Shown piece by piece: positions 17,384-24,771 of a stretch of DNA of 64,000 nt. The notes beneath the pieces are model-generated. The model had not been told where the DNA came from and ran no database searches. It worked only from the letters and a program-made list of their open reading frames with translations. The stretch is from assembly GCF_051466335.1 (NCBI RefSeq), contig NZ_CP195793.1, forward strand, positions 3,410,001-3,474,000. Reading direction: 5' to 3'. Position numbers and translations under genes: made by a program. The first letter of the stretch is position 1. Each line of letters begins with the position of its first letter. The DNA is from Planctomicrobium sp051466335. GTDB taxonomy: Bacteria; Planctomycetota; Planctomycetia; Planctomycetales; Planctomycetaceae.

Positions 17384-18664
17384 ATGAAGTTTTGGAAAAC
17401 CGGCATTGTCTTGGCGTGGGGAGTTTTGCTTCCTGCGCTCGGCTCCGCGCAGGAACCTTGGGTCACTCCAAGTCCTGGCTACGCCGCGCCTCCCGGGGTT
17501 GGTGCGGAATATGGAAACTTTCCACCTCCACCAAATAGCCAACTCTACGAAGAACTCGTTCCACAGAATCGACCGTATTACTACGACGATGAAGAACGTC
17601 GTCACCTGACTTGGAAAGAAGCCTTTTCCCAGTCTTATATCCGGCTCGATTATCTGAATTGGAATGTGTCGGGTTCAGATAACGCACTGTTGGGGGCTCC
17701 CGTTTCAGGAGGCGCCGACATTTCTGGACGTGATCCAGACAACATGCTGCTCGCTTCGGATGCGAATGGCCCGCGTGCCCCTGCTCCAACGAGCGCCGTT
17801 GTTCCAAGGCTGGACAACGACTACGAAAATCTCAGCGGACTGCGCGGCGTATTCGGGGTTCCGACGAATGCTGGAACCTTCGAGTTCGAAGCGTTTTACA
17901 TGGAACCGTTGCAAAACGGTGTCAAAATCCTCCCTTACACCAGTTCCAACAGATTGGGACTGACAACTCCCGTGATCGCAGCCACAACGTTGTTCAACAA
18001 CGGGGCACTGTCACCTGACACGATGATCCTCTACAGCGAGAACTTCTTCGCTGAGCAGAAAACCACATTCTTCGGAACCGAAGCGAACTGGGTTTTCAAT
18101 CCCTTCACACCGGGTGTTCCCGTCACGGTCTCCCCTGTCCTCGGTTTCAAGTACGTGAACCTGTCTGATAAATTCAAAATGGGCGGAACGGACATCGCAG
18201 ATGCTGATGATCCAACAACGGAACTTGATCACCGAATTTCGTCGATTGCACGAAATAACGTCTTCGGACCGCAGATTGGATTGAGATTCGCAACGAACCA
18301 CCGCTACGTCAATTTTGCATTCGAACCGAAATTCGTCGCCGGCTTCAACCGGATCAACGAAGGGGTCTACACAAGCCAGATCTATTCCCAGACGGAAGCA
18401 GATCGCTCGGTCAAGGATCAGAAAACCCGGTTCTCTCCGATGCTCGACCTTCAGGTCAGCTCGAAAGTGAACTTCACTGATCAATTCGCAGTGTTCATTG
18501 CGTACGACCTGATGTTCGCAGGCAACTTCTCACGAGCGACCAGCAACATTTATTATGATGCACCAATCCTGACAACCAATCCTTCACAGATCACTCTGAA
18601 GAGCGACTTGAAGAATTTCGTGGCTCAGGGTCTGGCCATCGGTGGTGAATTCACCTTCCGGTAA
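17384..18664 (+). CDS. BBP7-type outer-membrane beta-barrel protein
   Basis: 426 residues. An N-terminal signal peptide (MKFWKTGIVLAWGVLLPALGSAQ) is followed by a Pro/Tyr-rich segment (PSPGYAAPPG, EERRHLTWKE) and a long series of amphipathic strands such as SYIRLDYLNWNV, GTFEFEAFYM, FFGTEANWVF and GGEFTFR. The protein ends in the aromatic-plus-Arg TFR, as expected of a barrel with a C-terminal insertion signal. This is the pattern of planctomycete BBP7 outer-membrane proteins; substrate and function are unknown. A 10-bp hairpin follows. Confidence 0.75.
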   Translation: MKFWKTGIVLAWGVLLPALGSAQEPWVTPSPGYAAPPGVGAEYGNFPPPPNSQLYEELVPQNRPYYYDDEERRHLTWKEAFSQSYIRLDYLNWNVSGSDNALLGAPVSGGADISGRDPDNMLLASDANGPRAPAPTSAVVPRLDNDYENLSGLRGVFGVPTNAGTFEFEAFYMEPLQNGVKILPYTSSNRLGLTTPVIAATTLFNNGALSPDTMILYSENFFAEQKTTFFGTEANWVFNPFTPGVPVTVSPVLGFKYVNLSDKFKMGGTDIADADDPTTELDHRISSIARNNVFGPQIGLRFATNHRYVNFAFEPKFVAGFNRINEGVYTSQIYSQTEADRSVKDQKTRFSPMLDLQVSSKVNFTDQFAVFIAYDLMFAGNFSRATSNIYYDAPILTTNPSQITLKSDLKNFVAQGLAIGGEFTFR

Positions 18665-18688
18665 CAGCTGAATTCAATCTGATTTTCG

Positions 18689-18719
18689 CAGGCCGACGTT
18701 TCTTTGAAGCGTCGGCCTG
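18689..18719 (+). terminator. Hairpin after the BBP7 gene
   Basis: A 10-bp stem (18689-18698 with 18710-18719) with an 11-base loop lies 25 bases after the stop codon; the tail is only weakly T-rich. Confidence 0.65.
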
Positions 18720-18834
18720 TTGCCATGAATAGGGAGTTCTTCCCCCGAGATTGAATAGGGGGAACCGGAGCAGTATCGTCCAGAACGCTGAACTGACACC
18801 GCCATTGCCCCCTGCAATTCGTCTGCTGATTCTC

Positions 18835-19641
18835 ATGGAAATTCGCCAATATGCCGAGCAAATTCTGCTCTCTCCAGATATAGAGCAGAAACTGCGTGTC
18901 CCGACGGAGCCACTAACAGACGATGCACCCGGAGAGTCGGTTCGAATTGCAGAACCCGTCCGACCTGCGAATCTCCAGTTTGCCCCCCGTCGCGAAGCTC
19001 CCCAAATGCCAGCGCTCGGCGCACTGGAGCGGGAAGACAAACGAGGCCTGGCCCACCACATTATGGCCAATCATGAACTTCAAGCAGTTGAAGTGATGGC
19101 ATGGGTCATTCTGGCATTCCCAGAAGCTCCCAAGGAGTATCGGGCCGGAATGGCTGCGATTATGCGGGACGAACAGCGACACACTCGCATGCATGCCGAG
19201 AGGGCCGCCCGACTGGGATGCCCATTCGGGACGTACAGAGTGAATTGTTACATCTGGAAAAAAGCGATGGCGTTCACCAGCGTGCTGGATTACCTCGCTG
19301 GTTTACCACTTGTTCTGGAAGCAGCCAATCTGGATCACTCCATCGAACTCGCCACAACATTCGAACGGTTTGGAGATCCCAAAAGCGCTGCATTGATGCG
19401 ACAAATCCATAAGGACGAGATTGAACACGTCAGCTTTGGTCTCGAATGGCTCCGAAAGTTGAAACCCAACGAGCTGAGCGATTTTGAGGCGTTTGAAAAG
19501 CACCTGCATTGGCCATTGCGAGCCGCCAAGGCGCGAGGGAATGAGTTCCAACGAGAAGCACGCGCTCAGGCGGGGATGGACAATGATTTTCTCGACCGCC
19601 TGGAACAGGCTGCAATCGACGATGAAGCGTTAGAGATTTAA
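18835..19641 (+). CDS. DUF455 ferritin-like protein
   Basis: 268 residues from ATG 18835, where the DUF455 N-terminus MEIRQYAEQILLS begins. An upstream extension to 18751 (TTG) is less likely. The domain is a ferritin-like helical bundle: HHIMANHELQAVEVMAWVIL (about residues 76-95) and RDEQRHTRMHAERA provide the first Glu/His iron-ligand candidates, and IHKDEIEHVSFGLEWL (about 180-195) provides the second. Family members are thought to bind a di-iron site; no reaction is firmly known. A bidirectional terminator follows at 19698. Confidence 0.85.
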   Translation: MEIRQYAEQILLSPDIEQKLRVPTEPLTDDAPGESVRIAEPVRPANLQFAPRREAPQMPALGALEREDKRGLAHHIMANHELQAVEVMAWVILAFPEAPKEYRAGMAAIMRDEQRHTRMHAERAARLGCPFGTYRVNCYIWKKAMAFTSVLDYLAGLPLVLEAANLDHSIELATTFERFGDPKSAALMRQIHKDEIEHVSFGLEWLRKLKPNELSDFEAFEKHLHWPLRAAKARGNEFQREARAQAGMDNDFLDRLEQAAIDDEALEI

Positions 19642-19697
19642 CGGAGAATGAGCATCAATACTCCTCGAGTTCAACAAATTGCTGACTAACTCCACAA

Positions 19698-19732
19698 AAA
19701 AGCCCCCGCTGGGAACTCCAACGGGGGCTTTT
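19698..19732. terminator. Strong bidirectional terminator
   Basis: An 11-bp stem AAAAGCCCCCG (19698-19708) pairs with CGGGGGCTTTT (19722-19732). A runs on one side and T runs on the other let it serve both the DUF455 gene and the convergent amidotransferase-fold gene. Confidence 0.92.
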
Positions 19733-19768
19733 CAATTTCAGAGAATCAGGGCGATCTCTACGTGTGGA

Positions 19769-20551
19769 TTAACCAGCACGGCGACGGCCGGGAGCTTCGA
19801 AGCGGAGGTATTCGACCTGTTCTGCCTGCTGTTCGCGAACCCCTTCGATGAAGGCTTCAAATACCTGCATATCGAGAGCAGAAGCAGACTCACTTTCTGG
19901 ATGGAACTGTGTTCCCAGCACCCACCAGTTTTCCACGACGGATTCATAGGCTTCGATCACACCATCCATCGCAGTCGCACTGACGCGGAAGACTGGAGCA
20001 AGCTGATCGATCCCCATATGGTGATCGCTGTTCACGCGAATTTCTCCTGGACCGTAGATGCTGTCCATACGAGTTCCGGGAACAATTTCGATCACATGAC
20101 GCAGGCAGTTTTCAACTGAATCACGGTGGCAGAGTGATTTCAAAACGTCTTCAGCGACATGCTGGAAGAGAGTTCCACCGCAAATGATATTCAGTTCCTG
20201 CATCCCAGCTCCGATCGCGAGCGTCGGGATCTTCATTTCGTAGGCAAGCCTTGCAAGCCGGCGGTCAAAGTCTTCGCGACGAAGAGGCATCGGACGGGTA
20301 ATCGGATGACGCTCGAAGCCGAGTCGAACTGGATCGAGGTCCAACTTGCAGCCAGTCATCACCAGACCGTCAACTGTTTCCAGAACCCGTCGAAGGTCAT
20401 CATCTTCTGCCAGTGGAGACAGAACGACAGGAATCCCGCCGCTGGCGGTAACCGAGTCATAATAACCAGCGTGAACCCAGGAAAAGGCGAACTGATCCCC
20501 TTTTTCAGGCCGGAAATCTGAGTTGATGGCGATGATTGGCTTGGAGTTCAT
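19769..20551 (-). CDS. Peptidase C26/PuuD-type amidotransferase fold lacking the Cys nucleophile
   Basis: 260 residues with the architecture of gamma-glutamyl-GABA hydrolase (class I glutamine amidotransferase fold): PIIAINSDF start, GGIPVVLSP near 38, a DGLVMTGCKLDLDP block (61-74) and QFHPES with His217/Glu219. The usual nucleophile motif GxCRGMQ reads AIGAGMQ here (Ala112-Gln118), so Gly114 replaces the Cys. The DNA at this site is unambiguous. It may be a non-catalytic member acting as a binding or regulatory protein, or it may use another residue. No puu genes are adjacent. Confidence 0.8.
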   Translation of the reverse strand: MNSKPIIAINSDFRPEKGDQFAFSWVHAGYYDSVTASGGIPVVLSPLAEDDDLRRVLETVDGLVMTGCKLDLDPVRLGFERHPITRPMPLRREDFDRRLARLAYEMKIPTLAIGAGMQELNIICGGTLFQHVAEDVLKSLCHRDSVENCLRHVIEIVPGTRMDSIYGPGEIRVNSDHHMGIDQLAPVFRVSATAMDGVIEAYESVVENWWVLGTQFHPESESASALDMQVFEAFIEGVREQQAEQVEYLRFEAPGRRRAG

Positions 20552-21194
20552 GCGGTCGTCCTTGTGTGAACATTCCAGTGGACCGGAAAGGTCCGAAATT
20601 CAGTTGGCTGAGTCCGATTTGGTAAAACCAGAGACGGCAATGATGGAATGGCAAATTGCAGAGCAGAACAAGGAGGAAGGTTTTGCTTCGGGCAGCGTAA
20701 AGACCGCACACTGCTGAATCGAAAGCCGCTGGATAGAAAACTGGCGCGAGATTGCGTGCACACCAGCATCTGAGAGATGCGTCAGCATCGGATTCCATTC
20801 CCTGCAACTGGAACTATTCCATCAGTCCCGGCTGGTTGAATTTTCAACGAGAAAACTCTCAGCCATTTTTGCCGCGAGCGAAGCATTCGTGCTGCTCATC
20901 GGCAAGGTTTGCTGAAGTTAACCCACGAAAGTGACGCTGTAAAGAAATCTGTTTATTTTGTAGCAAATTTCGCATTGTACTCGATCTACAACACCAGATG
21001 TGGTGGTCTAAGTCGATTTTCGAGGCCCAAAAAGAGCCTCTACAACCGAACCCCCGAAAGATTTCCTCAAGTTTCGTCAAGAGGATTTCGACATGCGATC
21101 TTCCCCATTCTTCCCGGTATGAACTTGGCTGCTGGAACACAGCCGAAATTCACCTAAGACTTCCAGAACGAGACGATCTCATTACGATGAGTTG
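20552..21194. other. Divergent region upstream of the amidotransferase and GTPase genes
   Basis: About 640 bases without a supported gene. It contains two short hairpins: GGACC/GGTCC (20580-20594), just upstream of the minus-strand gene, and a GAGGC/GCCTC pair near 21024-21042. Neither is strong enough to assign a role. Confidence 0.4.
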
Positions 21195-22781
21195 ATGATG
21201 TTCTCCAAACGCACCTTAATCTTTGCAGTTCTTATCACCTTCCCCGTGGTGCTTTATCTGGCACTGGGTGCGTACGCTCTTTGGCTCACCGACCTGTTCA
21301 ACTACACGTTTTGGATCCTCCCGGGCTTCTGGCTGGCAACGTGGATTCTCTCGCTCCTCTGGAAGCCGCAGAAAGCAACGGAGATCGAGCCAGACGAGGT
21401 CCCGGAGCACTTCACTCCAAGAGATGAAGAAGCGCTCGGCGTCGTTCGGCGGTATCAGGATCAGGTGGACAACCTCTCCCCTGCTCAGTTGGTCGATCCG
21501 AATTTCTATCTCAAGCAATCACAAAACCTCTCTCGTGATCTGGCTGCTCTCTACCACCCGAAATCAAGCGACCCGATTTCTTCTCTCACGGTGCCTGAGG
21601 TACTGGCTGCTGCGCGGTTGGCGCTTGATGACATGGAAAAATGGATGCTGGAATCTGTTCCGGGCAGCCAGCTTGTCACCATTCGGCAATGGCAGTGGCT
21701 GCAACATGCGCCGAAATGGGTGAAGCGGGTTCAGAACGCGGGCTGGGCGGTCGGAGTGCTGATTAACCCAGCGACTGTCCTGAAATATCTGACATCGGAA
21801 CTCACAATGGGCCCCGTTACTCAGGAGCTTCAAACGGAGTTTCTGGCATCGGTGTACTTGCGTTTCATCCGGCAGACTGGGTTCTACCTGATCGAGATGA
21901 ACAGTGGCCGTCTTCGTGGTGGAGCAGATCACTACCGCGAAACGTTCGGAACATTGAATTCACTGTCGCAGCCGCAAAAGCCGACACTCGAACAGGCTGA
22001 AAAACTGAAACCGGAATCATTAACCGTCGCACTCGTGGGACAGGTCAAAGCCGGAAAATCGAGTCTCGTGAACTCGCTGATCGGAAGTGGACAGGCACGA
22101 TCAGATGTGTTGCCCGCAACAAGCGAAGTCGAGCGATATCAATTCCAGATTCCCGAAAGCGATGTCCGTCTCACGTTGCTCGATACTCCCGGGTATGCGG
22201 ATGCAGGAGCAACGAAAAAGCAGCTCAAGGAAATTCAGGAGGCCGTCCGCGGAGCGGATGTTGTGCTGCTGGTCATGGCTGCGAATAGTCCAGCCAGAGC
22301 CGCTGACCGACAAATGATCGACGAATTGAAGCGATGGTACTCCGGGAACCCGACCCTCAAACCGGCTCCAGTCATCATTTGCCTAACCCACATTGACATG
22401 CTGACACCGGTCATGGAATGGAATCCACCTTACAACTGGGAACACCCAACCTCCCGTAAGGAAGAGAGCATCCACGACGCCGTCGAGCACGTGAAGCAGC
22501 TATTCAGCGACTCTACGCGAAACGTCGTCCCTGTCTGTTCTGATATCGCCCGGAACAGACAGGCGAGCATCGTCGAAGAATTGTTCCCTGCTCTACTCGC
22601 AGTGCTTTCGCAAGGGCAATTAGTTGCTGTACTTCGGGCGTACCATAAACAACTGGGCCAAGATCGACTCAAGCGACTCGCAAAACAGGTCACAAACAGC
22701 GGTAAGTACCTGCTGATGATGTGGATCGAAGAACGCCTTTCTGCGGAACTCCAAAAATTCTCCAGCCCTGAGCAAAAGTAG
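21195..22781 (+). CDS. Membrane-anchored Era/dynamin-like GTPase
   Basis: 528 residues from ATG 21195 (ATG 21198 is equivalent). Two membrane helices (about residues 5-25 and 32-52) precede a helical region of some 220 residues, then a G domain. P-loop G1 is GQVKAGKSSL (about 283-292), G3 is DTPG near 331 with a G2 threonine between, and G4 is THID near 390 in place of NKxD. The helical region and the GTPase type recall YeeP/YfjP-like and DUF697-linked GTPases of uncertain role, possibly membrane remodelling or assembly. It is a stand-alone gene with a large gap on each side. Confidence 0.8.
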   Translation: MMFSKRTLIFAVLITFPVVLYLALGAYALWLTDLFNYTFWILPGFWLATWILSLLWKPQKATEIEPDEVPEHFTPRDEEALGVVRRYQDQVDNLSPAQLVDPNFYLKQSQNLSRDLAALYHPKSSDPISSLTVPEVLAAARLALDDMEKWMLESVPGSQLVTIRQWQWLQHAPKWVKRVQNAGWAVGVLINPATVLKYLTSELTMGPVTQELQTEFLASVYLRFIRQTGFYLIEMNSGRLRGGADHYRETFGTLNSLSQPQKPTLEQAEKLKPESLTVALVGQVKAGKSSLVNSLIGSGQARSDVLPATSEVERYQFQIPESDVRLTLLDTPGYADAGATKKQLKEIQEAVRGADVVLLVMAANSPARAADRQMIDELKRWYSGNPTLKPAPVIICLTHIDMLTPVMEWNPPYNWEHPTSRKEESIHDAVEHVKQLFSDSTRNVVPVCSDIARNRQASIVEELFPALLAVLSQGQLVAVLRAYHKQLGQDRLKRLAKQVTNSGKYLLMMWIEERLSAELQKFSSPEQK

Positions 22782-23076
22782 TGAGCTCTACGGGCAAATC
22801 GTCGCACGATTCCCCCCTAGAACCCTGAACTTCCCACGAAATCCTGGCTCAATTGGCCGATAAAATATCTCGAAAAATCTTCACGTTACCTCGTGAAATC
22901 TTTTCAAAATCGCCTCCTTTCAATTGATTCCATCAAATAAAACCTATATTTTCAAAGATTGCGGGGACAAAGGCAGATCGGCGAACGATCTGATTAATAG
23001 ACTGTTGTCCCTGCGCCTACCAAGAACTCCCCAGATGCCCCCCCCAGTGAGTCCCTTTTGCACGAAGGAGCCAACC
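22782..23076. other. Leader region before the DUF1501 gene
   Basis: AT-rich, about 295 bases. The frame of the next gene is open back to 22924, but a strong ribosome site favours the GTG at 23077, so this stretch is read as promoter and leader. Confidence 0.45.
23064..23070 (+). promoter_or_regulatory. Ribosome binding site deciding the DUF1501 start
   Basis: GAAGGAG lies six bases before GTG 23077. The encoded N-terminus (LSILGQP...) matches the family, so GTG 23077 is preferred over ATG 23035 and earlier starts. Confidence 0.75.
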
Positions 23077-24417
23077 GTGCTTTCAATCCTCGGACAGCCA
23101 CTGAAGTTTTGCGATTCATTAAGTCGCCGAGCATTTCTCCAGGTCGGCGGACTGGCGATGGGAGGTGCCAGCCTCTCCCAGATTCTGAAAGCGGAAGAGT
23201 CTCAGGGAATCAGCGGGAACAAGAAGGGGATCATCATGATCTTCCTTCCCGGTGGACCGCCGCACCAAGACTTGTGGGACCTCAAACCGGCTGCGCCCAG
23301 CAATATTCGTGGTGAGTTCAGCCCGATTCAGACTCGCGTCCCCGGGATGGAAATCTGTGAGTTGTTACCACGACTTGCATCCTGTGCGGACAAGTTCTCA
23401 ATCATTCGATCCATCGTCGGAAATTCAGGTGATCACGCGTCATTCCAATGCATGACAGGTCACCTTCAACAGCAGCAACCTACTGGAGGCTGGCCGGCAC
23501 TCGGAAGCGTCCTCGCTAAGCAATACGGTCCGCGCGACCCTGCGATTCCCCCGTATATTGGCCTCTCACCCAAAATGGGGCACATGCCCTGGGCGGACAA
23601 CGGCCAACCTGGATTTCTCGGGCGTGCATACGCACCGTTCACACCTGCTGGCGACGGCAAAGAGAACCTGCAACTCAACGGGGTCACACTCGAACGCCTA
23701 CAGGATCGCAAACGCGTACTCGCCTCACTCGACCGGTTGCGTTCTTCCTTCGACAGTTCAGGACGGATGCGGGCTCACGATGCGTTTCATGATCAGGCGT
23801 TTGGAATTCTGACTTCCAGCAAACTCGCCACCGCCCTCGACAACTCTCTGGAGCCGATTGAAATTCAAGAACGATACGGCTATGGGGAAGACAAGAAACA
23901 GGACGACGGCGGCAGCCGACTATTGACTCCATTCCTGACAGCTCGACGATTGATAGAAGCGGGTGTTCGCTGCGTCTCCATGTCGTTCAGCCGCTGGGAC
24001 TGGCACCACGACAACTTCGGGCAGAGCCGTCGTGATTTTCCAATGCTCGATCAGGCTCTGAGCGCGTTGATCGAAGATCTCGACCAACGGGGAATGCTGA
24101 ATGACGTCAGCGTCATCGTCTGGGGAGAATTCGGTCGAACTCCACAGATCAATGCTGATGGCGGACGAGATCACTGGCCACAGGTGAACTCTGCGTTGAT
24201 CGCTGGTGGTGGGATGCGTCATGGTCAAGTGATCGGAGCGACTGATCGACTGGGAGGCTCCGTCTCAGAACGACCGATCCACATGCAGGAAGTGTTTGCG
24301 ACGCTCTATAAATCGCTGGGAATCGACGTGAACCAGACCACGTTCCCGGACCTGCAGGGGCGTCCTCAATTCCTCGTCGATCACACGAAGTACCAGCCCA
24401 TTGCAGAATTGGCATAG
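23077..24417 (+). CDS. DUF1501 family protein with Tat signal
   Basis: 446 residues from GTG 23077. A twin-arginine signal (LSRRAFLQVGGLAMGGASL, about residues 15-33) shows Tat export. The mature part follows the DUF1501 sulfatase-fold pattern: a metal-site-like FLPGGPPHQDLWDLKP near residue 60, SRWDWHHDNFG near 305, VIVWGEFGRTPQIN near 347 and DGGRDHWPQ near 363. Planctomycete genomes carry many copies, usually next to DUF1549/1553 proteins; this one has no such partner. The enzyme activity is unknown. Its stop TAG is the first triplet of dispersed repeat copy C. Confidence 0.9.
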   Translation: MLSILGQPLKFCDSLSRRAFLQVGGLAMGGASLSQILKAEESQGISGNKKGIIMIFLPGGPPHQDLWDLKPAAPSNIRGEFSPIQTRVPGMEICELLPRLASCADKFSIIRSIVGNSGDHASFQCMTGHLQQQQPTGGWPALGSVLAKQYGPRDPAIPPYIGLSPKMGHMPWADNGQPGFLGRAYAPFTPAGDGKENLQLNGVTLERLQDRKRVLASLDRLRSSFDSSGRMRAHDAFHDQAFGILTSSKLATALDNSLEPIEIQERYGYGEDKKQDDGGSRLLTPFLTARRLIEAGVRCVSMSFSRWDWHHDNFGQSRRDFPMLDQALSALIEDLDQRGMLNDVSVIVWGEFGRTPQINADGGRDHWPQVNSALIAGGGMRHGQVIGATDRLGGSVSERPIHMQEVFATLYKSLGIDVNQTTFPDLQGRPQFLVDHTKYQPIAELA

Positions 24418-24523
24418 AGCGGACTCCCACAAGAGGATGGCCTTCCGGCGGCGGCAAGCGCAGCGTTTGAATGAGCTTTTGCCATCATTTGCCGCCACTC
24501 ACCCCGCCGCCACTCACCCCTGA
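24415..24523. repeat. Dispersed repeat, copy C, with internal duplication
   Basis: Starts TAGAGC at the stop codon of the DUF1501 gene, then CCACAAGAGGATGG, TTCCGGCGGCGGCAAGCGCA, GCGTTTGAATGAG, CTTTTGCC and two copies of GCCGCCACTCACCCC, ending CCCCTGA. Block order is the same as in copy A, about 16 kb away. The tandem pair of GCCGCCACTCACCCC is not seen in copies A and B. Confidence 0.75.
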
Positions 24524-24560
24524 GCCAGGGGCGTTGTGTCGAATTTCGGCTATTGAAAAT

Positions 24561-24596
24561 AAAAACGCCGCACAGAAAACACTGTGCGGCGTTTTT
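24561..24596. terminator. Strong bidirectional terminator
   Basis: A 15-bp stem (24561-24575 with 24582-24596) with a 6-base loop, five A on one side and five T on the other. It lies between the DUF1501 gene and ileS, which converge, and can end both. Confidence 0.93.
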
Positions 24597-24771
24597 CGTT
24601 AGTAGGTTCAACTCTCTTCGAGCTTCGAATCGGCGGGAAGACGAGCGCCCCTCCTGCCCCAGTCGGGAAATCAGGCTCGCTTGAAAGTCGTCTTCCTGAA
24701 CTTGTCGCAGAACATCTCCCCCCCCCATAAACGACGGGGGCGAGATGCACTTACTGATCGATTTTCTGAGT

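Noticed and set aside
18941..18990. GGTTCGAATT-like stretch suggesting a tRNA T arm
   Set aside because: No acceptor or anticodon stem can be drawn around it and it lies within the DUF455 gene.
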